Shown one piece after another: positions 49,911 to 56,964 of a stretch of 64,000 nt of DNA. The notes beneath the pieces were generated by a model. It was given only the letters and a program-made list of their open reading frames with translations, searched no databases and was not told where the DNA came from. Both the position numbers and the translations under genes were made by a program. The stretch is from Salirhabdus euzebyi (GTDB lineage Bacteria > Bacillota > Bacilli > Bacillales > Alkalibacillaceae): contig NZ_JACHGH010000004.1 of NCBI RefSeq assembly GCF_014207435.1, forward strand, positions 62,001-126,000, given 5' to 3'. The stretch's first letter is position 1. Each line of letters begins with the position of its first letter.

Positions 49911-49953
49911 TAAAAGCCTTTATTCCTTGATTTCAAGGGATAAAGGCTTTTTT
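49911..49953 (+). terminator. Terminator of tRNA-Val
   Basis: AAAAGCCTTTAT and ATAAAGGCTTTT form a long stem followed by six T. Confidence 0.88.
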
Positions 49954-50101
49954 GTTATATTTTTTGTTGGAGGAATATTCTTTGGGAACTTGTGTTATAA
50001 ATCTTTACGAATAACTTGTTAAGTTGGTCTAATAGGAAAATTGTGATGCTTTGCAGAATGTAAGTTAAGATAATTATTTAGGGAAGAAAGTAGGAAGTAG
50101 G

Positions 50102-50605
50102 ATGAATGAAATAAAGATTGAACAAGTTTTTTCAATTAAAAAATATAAAGATCAACTATCAAATATTTTAATACACATTGTACAAACCGGTGCATCCATT
50201 GGATTTCTACCACCATTAAACCAAACAGATGCTAAAATTTATTGGGATAATGTAATGAGCGATGAAGTAATTTTATTAATTGCAAAGGTAAATGATCATA
50301 TAGTAGGAACTGTTCAAATTCATTTGTGTAAGAAGCAAAATGGAAGCCATAGAGCCGAAATTGCGAAATTAATGACACATCCCAACTATCAGCGTAAGGG
50401 AATTGGCAAACTGTTAATGGATGAAGCTGAAAAAGTTGCAAAACAATATCAACGGACATTATTAGTTCTAGATACGAGGGAAGGGGACATTTCCAATCAT
50501 TTATATCTATCATTGGGGTACATAGAAGCAGGGAAAATACCTAACTATTCTATCTCGATGAATGGTAATTTATCAGCTACTGTCTTTTACTATAAGCTAA
50601 TCTAA
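50102..50605 (+). CDS. GNAT-family N-acetyltransferase
   Basis: A 167-residue acetyltransferase. The acetyl-CoA loop is in HRAEIAKLMTHPNYQRKGIG (R-K-G-I-G), followed by KLLMDEAEKVAKQYQRTLLV, and the late LYLSLGYIEAGKIPNYSIS segment. Relatives act on small amines or antibiotics (for example tabtoxin-resistance-like GNATs), but no substrate can be deduced. It follows the tRNA by 200 bases. A GGAAGTAGG site precedes the ATG. Confidence 0.87.
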   Translation: MNEIKIEQVFSIKKYKDQLSNILIHIVQTGASIGFLPPLNQTDAKIYWDNVMSDEVILLIAKVNDHIVGTVQIHLCKKQNGSHRAEIAKLMTHPNYQRKGIGKLLMDEAEKVAKQYQRTLLVLDTREGDISNHLYLSLGYIEAGKIPNYSISMNGNLSATVFYYKLI

Positions 50606-50674
50606 ATTTAGTGAAAATCCACAGTTTAAGAAAAGAAATGTAATGATTGACTCCTTCACTTCATTGAAAATCAT

Positions 50675-50717
50675 AAAAGCTAGTATCCTTCCTTTTTATT
50701 TGAAGGATACTAGCTTA
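50675..50717 (-). terminator. Terminator of rsbQP
   Basis: AAGCTAGTATCCTTC and GAAGGATACTAGCTT form a perfect 15-bp stem; T residues follow on the minus strand. Confidence 0.85.
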
Positions 50718-50734
50718 TTTCTGTTTGATTGTTG

Positions 50735-51937
50735 TTATTTTAAATCCATTAAAATAAAACACTGATCATCATTTTTATAATATTCTTCACCTTCACGTTC
50801 AAGTGATTCCATAAGCTTATCTTTCAGAGTTTTTAAAGAATCAGCAGTATATGCTTTAAGTATATCACTTAAGTGGCCATGCTCTAACGGTTCTGAAACA
50901 CCGTCTGTATAAAGGAGGATTCTGGCTCCCTGTGTGTAAGTGAATTTTGTCGTTCTAAATTCAATTCCTTTAAAAGATCCTAGTGGTGGAGTGGATGATT
51001 GAAGTTCTTTTAGCTGACCACTAGTTTCAACATATAATGCCGGTGGATGACCTGCATTAATATACTCGATTGTTTGATTCTCTGTATCTACAAAAAGGTA
51101 AATAGCTGTGCAATAATGCCATGCTTCCTCGTTGTTATCAAAATAGGAGTGTAAATGGTTATCTAGTTCCTGTATGACTAAATCGGTGGCAACGCCTTTT
51201 GTAATTAATCGTTGAAATAATGTTTCGAGGGACATTGTAATTAATGCTGAAGAAATACCATGTCCCATTACGTCTAATAATATAATTCCATACTGGTATT
51301 CGTTTATTTGATAGAACCCATATATATCGCCAGACAACTCACTGGAAGCCTTATAATGAGAATCAATTTGTAAATGGTGATTATCAAATGCTTTGGTAAG
51401 GGTTGTTTCTTGTATTTTTTTAGCTAATTCTAATTCCTTTTTTGTTTCCTTTTTATACTGATGATTTTCTAGATTTACTTTTAGTAGTTCCTCTTGTTTT
51501 TCTTCTAACCTTTTAAGGGTCAACTTCAATTGAGCGTTGAGTTCATTTTTTTCGGTTAATCTTTTCTCTGCTATTTTTTTTGCCTCAAGCAATTGGTCTA
51601 TGTATTGATTTCTTTTCGTTATAGGTACGACATTACACAACATTTCTCCATTATGAAGAGAGTTTGCGTAGAGTAGAACGGGTATAATTTTTCCGCTTTT
51701 AGACTTTAACTCAATATACAATTCTTCTACTCGATTTTTTTCTGTGATGAGTGGATAGAAATGAAGTTGGAAGAATGCACTAGAAGAGTTGGAAAAGATG
51801 GTATGAACAAATTTACCAACCAATTCAGCTTGATTATAGCTAAGGATGTTTAGCAAGGTCTTGTTGGTAGATAAAATAAAGTAATCTTTAGAGAGTCTAA
51901 AAAAACCGCTAGGCATTTGGTCAAGGTGCTCATTCAT
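50735..51937 (-). CDS. rsbP: RsbP-like PAS/PP2C phosphatase
   Basis: A 400-residue serine phosphatase of the SpoIIE/PP2C class. It has an N-terminal PAS domain (residues 8-120, GFFRLSKDYFILSTNKTLLN), a coiled-coil linker (125-170) and a phosphatase domain (180-400) with metal motifs SELSGDIYGFY, LLDVMGHGISSA, INAGHPPAL and LLYTDGVSEP. In B. subtilis RsbP, activated by RsbQ on energy stress, dephosphorylates RsbV and so releases sigma-B. The gene overlaps the upstream rsbQ-like gene by eight bases. No rsbV, rsbW or sigB is in this window. Confidence 0.88.
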   Translation of the reverse strand: MNEHLDQMPSGFFRLSKDYFILSTNKTLLNILSYNQAELVGKFVHTIFSNSSSAFFQLHFYPLITEKNRVEELYIELKSKSGKIIPVLLYANSLHNGEMLCNVVPITKRNQYIDQLLEAKKIAEKRLTEKNELNAQLKLTLKRLEEKQEELLKVNLENHQYKKETKKELELAKKIQETTLTKAFDNHHLQIDSHYKASSELSGDIYGFYQINEYQYGIILLDVMGHGISSALITMSLETLFQRLITKGVATDLVIQELDNHLHSYFDNNEEAWHYCTAIYLFVDTENQTIEYINAGHPPALYVETSGQLKELQSSTPPLGSFKGIEFRTTKFTYTQGARILLYTDGVSEPLEHGHLSDILKAYTADSLKTLKDKLMESLEREGEEYYKNDDQCFILMDLK

Positions 51938-52775
51938 GTTCCATACCTACCTGTTCTATTGGGACTTTGGTTTGTTCGTTAATGTATTCTTTTATTAGTT
52001 TTACGGTTTTCTCCGGATGGCTTAAATGTGGACAGTGCCCAATTGAATTTGAATATGTAATGGTAGCATTGGGAAGATTTACTTTCATGTATTCAGCTAC
52101 GGAATCTGGAACAAATACATCATTAGAACATTGAATAATAAGTGATGGAACAGTTACTTTAGGTAAAAATGGCCGATTATCCCCAAAGAAAATAACCTCT
52201 GCAAATTGTCGAGTAATAGTGGGATTATTAGCATAAAAGCGATCTTCTATATCCATTGTGACATCAAGGCGGTTTGGGTCGTTTGTAATCGTTGGGGCTA
52301 TGTTACTTACCCATTCCAAATAATTTTTTTCCATCATATCGATTAAGTGATCCAGATCATCTTTATCAAATCCTCCATAATACGTAGGAGGTTCATTTAA
52401 AAAGTAGGGAGAAGGACCGATTAATACCAATTTGGAAAAAAGTTCAGGACGTTTTGTTGAAGCTAATATGCCAATCATACTTCCAATAGAATGGCCAACA
52501 AAAATAGCATTGTTTATTTTTAATTCATCAAAAATTTCCAATAAATCAGATACATATCCAGATAAGGTACTGTATTTTGCCTGATCATAAGCAGCAATAT
52601 CTGAATCACCAAAACCTACGTAATCATACTGAATAATTTGAAAATCTTGTTCAAATGAGTTAGAAACCGACGACCAAACGGTTTGATCGAAACCGAATCC
52701 TGAGGCAAATATAATGGGTTGTTCACCTTCACCTTTAACCGTAACGTTATTTCTAGTTAGGACACTCTTTGCCAT
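51930..52775 (-). CDS. rsbQ: RsbQ-like alpha/beta hydrolase
   Basis: A 281-residue alpha/beta hydrolase matching RsbQ, the positive partner of RsbP. Catalytic residues are Ser in FVGHSIGSMIGILAS, Asp in IQCSNDVFVPDSV and His in SIGHCPHLSHPE. In B. subtilis RsbQ is required with RsbP for energy-stress signalling. Related fold members in plants are hormone receptors (DAD2/KAI2). The ATG at 52775 is selected over an upstream frame because AAGGAG is seven bases before it and the family begins MAxSVLxRNNV. The order rsbQ-rsbP matches B. subtilis. Confidence 0.9.
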   Translation of the reverse strand: MAKSVLTRNNVTVKGEGEQPIIFASGFGFDQTVWSSVSNSFEQDFQIIQYDYVGFGDSDIAAYDQAKYSTLSGYVSDLLEIFDELKINNAIFVGHSIGSMIGILASTKRPELFSKLVLIGPSPYFLNEPPTYYGGFDKDDLDHLIDMMEKNYLEWVSNIAPTITNDPNRLDVTMDIEDRFYANNPTITRQFAEVIFFGDNRPFLPKVTVPSLIIQCSNDVFVPDSVAEYMKVNLPNATITYSNSIGHCPHLSHPEKTVKLIKEYINEQTKVPIEQVGMEHE

Positions 52776-52945
52776 TATGAACTCCTTATTCGCGTGACGT
52801 ACAAAACAATATTTATAATTCTTATCATAACATTTACTTGGGAGGTATGTTATCTGAAAAGTGGGAGAAGAATGCTTTTTTATTAAAAACACGTCGCAAA
52901 TGAAGGGGAAGGCTTGGGGGATTATTGGATTATTCTATGTAGAGG

Positions 52946-52982
52946 GTGTCTGAATCCTTTATGTACTAGGATTTCAGCCCCT
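52946..52982. terminator. Hairpin after the GerP-like cluster
   Basis: CTGAATCCT and AGGATTTCAG form a stem between rsbQ and the convergently ended cluster; the T tract is poor on the minus strand. Confidence 0.45.
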
Positions 52983-52988
52983 TTTTAA

Positions 52989-53378
52989 TTAACTTTCGTC
53001 AGATTCATGATCATTCTCTTGATTATTATGTTTCTCGATCATCTCTATAACCCAATCTGGTAATTCACCTTCATCTTCTAGAATCATATCCATTAAGTAC
53101 TTTAAATTCATTTGAGACTTTAAATCATGTATATCATTATTATTTCCATCTATTGTTCCTAGCCCTTGATTGTGCTTTTTATAGCCTTTAAAGTTAGTAG
53201 GATAGTTATTGCCAAAGTTAATGGCACTAGCATTTTCTAGTGTTCCCACCTTGAACTCGTTAAAAGTAAATACAGGAGAATACGGTGCAAAACTATTTTT
53301 TTTATCTGTTTCTTCCTTATCATCTTTGTTTTTGTTCTTAGGATTCTCCCTGTCAGCACGTGTATAATCATTATTCAT
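52989..53378 (-). CDS. GerPA/GerPF-like spore protein with charged termini
   Basis: A 129-residue protein. A polar N-terminus (Lys/Asp/Asn-rich, residues 5-30) precedes a core that resembles GerPA/GerPF proteins: VFTFNEFKVGTLENASAINF, then GNNYPTNFKGYKKHNQGLGT with IDGNNND. A C-terminal helical tail (MNLKYLMDMILEDEGELPDW) ends acidic. GerP proteins are needed for germinants to pass the spore coat. The core motifs (N/S-A-x-x-F-G-N-N and G-L-G-x-I-x-G-N-N) recur in neighbouring genes, so it is an extended paralogue. It is the last gene of a minus-strand run of five. Confidence 0.65.
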   Translation of the reverse strand: MNNDYTRADRENPKNKNKDDKEETDKKNSFAPYSPVFTFNEFKVGTLENASAINFGNNYPTNFKGYKKHNQGLGTIDGNNNDIHDLKSQMNLKYLMDMILEDEGELPDWVIEMIEKHNNQENDHESDES

Positions 53379-53384
53379 AAGAAA

Positions 53385-53777
53385 TCACACCCTACCAAAA
53401 TAATACTCGTCAACTTCCTTATTATTAACCTTTACCACTATGTCTTTATCTGATTTCTTATCATTTTTATTTTTCTCTTTGTCTTTTTTCTTTTGTTGGC
53501 TTTGGTTTTTTTCTTTTTTCGGTTTCTTTTTAACCATTTTATCCTTATGACTTGTTTCATTTAGATTATTGCCAAAGTTAATACTCCCGCTATTTTCCTT
53601 AACATCCACTTTTTCGAAATTAAAATTTATTGGAACATCTTGAAGGTCCGATAAGTGAATATCAGCTTTTTCTATATTAATATTAATTATAAAATCTTTA
53701 GAATGTTCCCTTATTTGTTGAATCAAATCCTTAAGTCGGTAACTATCCATTTTTTGTACTTTATTTTTCTCATTCAT
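53385..53777 (-). CDS. GerPA/GerPF-like protein with lysine-rich extension
   Basis: A 130-residue protein. Residues 1-65 are polar with a predicted beta portion (VPINFNFEKVDVKENSGSIN then FGNNLNETSH), carrying the GSINFGNN motif of the cluster. It is followed by a strongly basic, low-complexity stretch (about residues 78-115, Lys/Gln/Asp repeats) and an ordered ending VVKVNNKEVDEYYFGRV. The ATG overlaps the upstream paralogue's stop by eight bases. It lacks the glycine-rich second half of the core. The function is probably spore coat related, by context. Confidence 0.55.
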   Translation of the reverse strand: MNEKNKVQKMDSYRLKDLIQQIREHSKDFIININIEKADIHLSDLQDVPINFNFEKVDVKENSGSINFGNNLNETSHKDKMVKKKPKKEKNQSQQKKKDKEKNKNDKKSDKDIVVKVNNKEVDEYYFGRV

Positions 53778-53958
53778 GTTTAATCAACACGTTCTCCGTT
53801 TTCGTCAGTAGATTATCGTCACCTTCTATTTTGCCTAATCCATCATTCACAATTGAAATTCCTTTAAAATTCGATATTTTGTTTTCACCATGAAAAATTC
53901 CACTACACTTCGAAATGGAATCTACATCTAATTTTTTAAAATTCATTGATGGTACCAT
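53770..53958 (-). CDS. GerPA/GerPF-like small protein
   Basis: A 62-residue protein with the complete core in short form: MNFKKLDVDSISKCSGIFHG, then ENKISNFKGISIVNDGLGKI and EGDDN. Compared with neighbours, His replaces Phe in the F-G-N-N motif and one Cys is present. GGAGG lies seven bases before the ATG. It is the third gene in the run, translationally linked to the next one. Confidence 0.65.
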   Translation of the reverse strand: MVPSMNFKKLDVDSISKCSGIFHGENKISNFKGISIVNDGLGKIEGDDNLLTKTENVLIKHE

Positions 53959-54005
53959 GAGAAGACCTCCATTTAGGTAAGTAGGTTGTGTTTTAATATA
54001 TTTCG

Positions 54006-54236
54006 TTAGTTGAATCTTGGATGATCATATTGATCCGGGTCATGTACAATATTTTGATTATAAATCTGTGGTGATTTACTTTTTTTATTCGTTCGAGTTG
54101 TTCCAAAACCTGCATTCACTTTTTCTTTGACATTCCACCTATTAGATGAGTTGTTTCCGATAAACACACCTGCATTTGAATCATAATGATTTACATTTAT
54201 ATTATTAAATGAAATATAGCCTGATTGATCTTTCAA
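54006..54236 (-). CDS. GerPA/GerPF-like small protein
   Basis: A 76-residue protein: YISFNNINVNHYDSNAGVFI, then GNNSSNRWNVKEKVNAGFGT, and a C-terminal NIVHDPDQYDHPRF. The pattern matches the 54258 gene at every motif (ISFDEINVN, SNAGxFIGNN, the H/A-G-L/F-G turn and a DPD element). It starts at TTG 54236 behind AAGGGG. A role in the spore coat or germination is inferred from similarity with GerPA/GerPF. Confidence 0.68.
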   Translation of the reverse strand: MKDQSGYISFNNINVNHYDSNAGVFIGNNSSNRWNVKEKVNAGFGTTRTNKKSKSPQIYNQNIVHDPDQYDHPRFN

Positions 54237-54257
54237 TTTACTATACCCCTTCTCTTT

Positions 54258-54485
54258 TCAAGGTTTTATTTGATAGGAAGGTGAGTCTACTGTATCTGGA
54301 TCGATAACGATATTTTTATTATGATGAGTTGTGTTGTTGTTTCCTGAAATCGATCCTAAACCATGGTTTTGTTTGCTAAACATACGCCAAAGCGACTGAT
54401 TATTATTTCCAATGAATATGCCTGCATTCGATTCGATCACATTTACATTTATTTCGTCAAAAGATATCGAAGGGTTCTTTTTCAT
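54258..54485 (-). CDS. GerPA/GerPF-like small protein
   Basis: A 75-residue protein. ISFDEINVNVIESNAGIFIG, then NNNQSLWRMFSKQNHGLGSI, SGNNN and a final NIVIDPDTVDSPSYQ. The core is like the GerPA/GerPF family domain (short beta strands, G-x-F/N-G turns). It heads the minus-strand run, divergent from another paralogue at 54621, with a 135-base promoter region between. GGGAGAG precedes the ATG. Confidence 0.7.
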   Translation of the reverse strand: MKKNPSISFDEINVNVIESNAGIFIGNNNQSLWRMFSKQNHGLGSISGNNNTTHHNKNIVIDPDTVDSPSYQIKP

Positions 54486-54575
54486 AGGTCACTCTCCCGA
54501 TAATATGTTACATACACCACTATATGTTACGATTGCCCATATCGTTACGCCATACTAACAAGTAATAAAAAGTTA

Positions 54576-54584
54576 CATACAATA
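54576..54584 (+). promoter_or_regulatory. Candidate sigma-K -10 element
   Basis: CATACAATA matches CATAnnnTA and lies 37 bases before the ATG at 54621; an AC-containing -35 (CTAAC) is about 18 bases upstream. It is consistent with late mother-cell expression of the plus-strand gerP-like gene. Confidence 0.4.
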
Positions 54585-54620
54585 GCTATTATGAAAAACA
54601 AAGAAGGTGAGTGAATTCTC

Positions 54621-54869
54621 ATGACAGCACCTATCGTTTTTAACATGATAAATGTAAATGGGGTAGAAAGTCTTGGCGGTGTTTTTATAGGGGATACTGC
54701 TGCAAATGGTTGGGAAGTACATGAAAAACTTAATCAAAGTCAAGGAATGAACTTTGCAGGGTTTGGAGGATCTATCCCAGTAACAGGTAACTTCAACTAT
54801 ATTAATGATCCGGACGCTGTTGAGAACCCACATAGTGAAGTGGAAAATCAACCAGCTAACGTTGTTTAA
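54621..54869 (+). CDS. GerPA/GerPF-like spore germination protein
   Basis: An 82-residue protein with APIVFNMINVNGVESLGGVF, then IGDTAANGWEVHEKLNQSQG, AGFGGSIPVTGN and a terminal NDPDAVENPHSEVE. It is the copy most like annotated GerPA/GerPF-family spore germination proteins, keeping the IGD and G-F-G motifs. AAGGTGAG precedes the ATG. It is divergent from the minus-strand run and 11 bases ahead of the 54881 gene, forming a two-gene unit. Confidence 0.72.
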   Translation: MTAPIVFNMINVNGVESLGGVFIGDTAANGWEVHEKLNQSQGMNFAGFGGSIPVTGNFNYINDPDAVENPHSEVENQPANVV

Positions 54870-54880
54870 CGGGTGATTAG

Positions 54881-55186
54881 ATGTTTAAAAATAATAAACC
54901 CAATTGGAATGAGTTTGATCAATTTTTTTCTAATTTTAATCCATTTGTAGAAGCAAGTAAGATACCTAAAGAGGATATTGGACGTTATCTTGATCACTTA
55001 AAGGAAAATTATAGTGAAGTAGGAATGAATACAAGGGAAGAGGATAGCAAGTATTTGATAGAAATAGAACTACCGGAAAATGTTGATCCCTATACGATTA
55101 AATATGAACTAATCAATAAATCAAAACCATCAGGAAAGAACTTGACAACTATTATAGTAACCCTTCCAAAAATAAGTGAACAATAA
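54881..55186 (+). CDS. Hypothetical protein linked to the GerP-like gene
   Basis: A 101-residue protein not recognised by name. Aromatic N-terminus (NWNEFDQFFSNFNPFVEASK), then a segment SKYLIEIELPENVDPYTIKY and LTTIIVTLPK, which resembles the beta sandwich pattern of small heat-shock (alpha-crystallin) domains in miniature. That resemblance is weak. It is cotranscribed with the 54621 gene and closed by two terminators. A function in the spore is inferred from position only. Confidence 0.6.
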   Translation: MFKNNKPNWNEFDQFFSNFNPFVEASKIPKEDIGRYLDHLKENYSEVGMNTREEDSKYLIEIELPENVDPYTIKYELINKSKPSGKNLTTIIVTLPKISEQ

Positions 55187-55225
55187 AAGTTATTAACAGA
55201 ACTAATTATAATAATAAAAATTTGT

Positions 55226-55262
55226 AAGACAGTCATTAATGATCTGTCTTGCATTTTTTTAT
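55226..55262 (+). terminator. Terminator of the 54621-54881 unit
   Basis: AAGACAG(TCAT)/(ATGA)CTGTCTT stem followed by GCATTTTTTT. Confidence 0.8.
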
Positions 55263-55272
55263 TGTTAAGTTT

Positions 55273-55304
55273 AAATCCCACCTTATAAAAGGTGGGATTT
55301 TTAA
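55273..55304. terminator. Second, bidirectional terminator
   Basis: AAATCCCACCTT/AAGGTGGGATTT perfect 12-bp stem with a four-base loop, T tract on one side and A tract on the other. It serves the CotF-like gene on the minus strand. Confidence 0.82.
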
Positions 55305-55311
55305 AAAATTA

Positions 55312-55824
55312 TCACTTTCGTTTAAAATGATTAATCAATTTTACTTGTTCTTCCTCATTAGCAGTTGCAGTAACGGACCAACCCATCTTATTTATATAGT
55401 CACTGTACATTTTTTCAAAATTAGCTTGTTGCATTGCCATATCATAATGAACTTGCTTCACATTATCGTTCTTCATCATTAATGCTGCTAAAAAGTTGTC
55501 AGTTGCTAGAAATTTTGCAGTAGAATGATTTTCTAAAACAATTTTTTTATCTTCATTATGTTGATGTGGGGTAATTAGTTCTAGTTGTAAACGACTAAAG
55601 ACTTGCTTTAACGGAACTACTTGTTTCCATTGATTATTGTTTGGATCTAATAGAGCTAACATTACTTTTACATGATCTCTCATGATAACTGCCTGGGCAT
55701 ATATGATTTGTTTTAAGTAAGGATCCTTAACCTCTGAATAATAATGTTTTAATTTATGAATTACTCCTTGGTGAGTAGTCAGATGTTCGTTCATTAAGCC
55801 AACATCAATAGCAGGTAAAGACAT
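55312..55824 (-). CDS. CotF-like spore coat protein
   Basis: A 170-residue helical protein of the coat F (ferritin-like) type. The N-terminal LPAIDVGLMNEHLTTHQGVI and LKQIIYAQAVIMRDHVKVML are followed by a polar middle. It ends with the most typical part, TDNFLAALMMKNDNVKQVHY followed by DMAMQQANFEKMYSDYINKM and GW. CotF-family proteins are abundant in Bacillus spore coats, often in several copies. The ATG at 55824 has AAGGAGG. Its position beside the GerP-like cluster supports a spore role. Confidence 0.7.
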   Translation of the reverse strand: MSLPAIDVGLMNEHLTTHQGVIHKLKHYYSEVKDPYLKQIIYAQAVIMRDHVKVMLALLDPNNNQWKQVVPLKQVFSRLQLELITPHQHNEDKKIVLENHSTAKFLATDNFLAALMMKNDNVKQVHYDMAMQQANFEKMYSDYINKMGWSVTATANEEEQVKLINHFKRK

Positions 55825-56010
55825 TTTTATCCTCCTTCATATAGCATAATTAGTTATCTACCTACACTATATGAAAAGTTTTTTCTACCTGTTCTTAATA
55901 TGGTCGTTGGAGTGGGTGGAAGTTATTTTCCATTTATAGTTGATGGACAGACAACATACCTCTAGCTAGGCATATGTTAGTTACGTCAATAAGATAAGGG
56001 GTGAATACTA

Positions 56011-56826
56011 ATGGATGATACAGTAAAGCAGGATTACAAAATGAATTATAGTTTTTATCCAGGTCAAAGTGAAGAGGTGGTTGTTTTTATTCACGGTATT
56101 CCAACCAATCATCACTTATGGGATCCAATTATTCCATATTTAGAAGGGAAATATAGTGTACTCACTGTTGATTTAATTGGTTATGGGTACTCGGAAAGGG
56201 CACCATACCCAGATTTAACGTTACCGAAACAGGCTGAATATATTATCAACCTGCTTGATGAATTAAGGATTCCTAAGGCACACTTTGTTGGCCATGATCT
56301 TGGTGGTGGGATTGTGCAAATTCTTTCTGTTTTTTATCCACAGCGTGTAAAAAGTATGGTAGTTGCGGACGGTGTTTGTTTTGCTAATTGGCCACTTCCA
56401 AAGGTAGTGTCCATTCGTTACCCAACAGCAGAAGAATTTCAACCATCACCTTTATTTATAGAAAGAATGCTTCGGGAGGGTTTGTATTATCCGCAAGTTC
56501 TTAAGCCAAAGGTCTTAACTGATTTACTTTTACCATTTAGTGGGCCTAATGGACCAAGAGATTTACAGCAAGCCTCTCTAGCTTTAAATCATCATCAAAC
56601 AGAAGATATTGTTCCATATCTTCCGAATATTACTTGTCCAACTACACTACTATGGGGGCAACATGATCGATACCTACCTCCATACTGGGGACTTTTACTT
56701 CATCAACATGTTCCTAATTCCAAGTTTAAAATATTGCCTAATAGTGGACATTACTCCATGCTAGATAATCCAAGTTTGTTTGCGAAAGAGCTTCTCATTC
56801 ATTTAGAGAGTGCAACGAATTACTAA
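56011..56826 (+). CDS. Alpha/beta hydrolase with Asp nucleophile (haloalkane dehalogenase/epoxide hydrolase-like)
   Basis: A 271-residue alpha/beta hydrolase. The oxyanion HG is in VVVFIHGIPTNHHLW and the nucleophile elbow reads VGHDLGGGIVQ, so the nucleophile is Asp (near residue 95) as in haloalkane dehalogenases, epoxide hydrolases and fluoroacetate dehalogenases rather than Ser. The acid is probably Asp in WGQHDRYLPP and the base His in NSGHYSMLDNP. Substrate is open. The ATG is preceded by AGGGGTG. No regulator or pathway gene is adjacent. Confidence 0.85.
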   Translation: MDDTVKQDYKMNYSFYPGQSEEVVVFIHGIPTNHHLWDPIIPYLEGKYSVLTVDLIGYGYSERAPYPDLTLPKQAEYIINLLDELRIPKAHFVGHDLGGGIVQILSVFYPQRVKSMVVADGVCFANWPLPKVVSIRYPTAEEFQPSPLFIERMLREGLYYPQVLKPKVLTDLLLPFSGPNGPRDLQQASLALNHHQTEDIVPYLPNITCPTTLLWGQHDRYLPPYWGLLLHQHVPNSKFKILPNSGHYSMLDNPSLFAKELLIHLESATNY

Positions 56827-56964
56827 AATAGTCATAGGGGGAACATCAACGTTCCTCCCTTAATGAACTCGCGTTTGAATAAAATGGGTAACATAATTAG
56901 TTCCTAGTAGTAAAAAAATTGTTATAATGGACACTAACTTTTACATAATAATGAGGTGTCTAAC

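Noticed and set aside
49831..49953. tRNA-Val as attachment site of an integrated island
   Set aside because: No integrase, no direct repeat of the tRNA 3' end was found in the flanking 10 kb and base composition does not change.
52989..54485. CRISPR-like or tandem DNA repeat array
   Set aside because: Similarity between neighbours is at protein motif level in separate genes, not regular DNA repeats with spacers.
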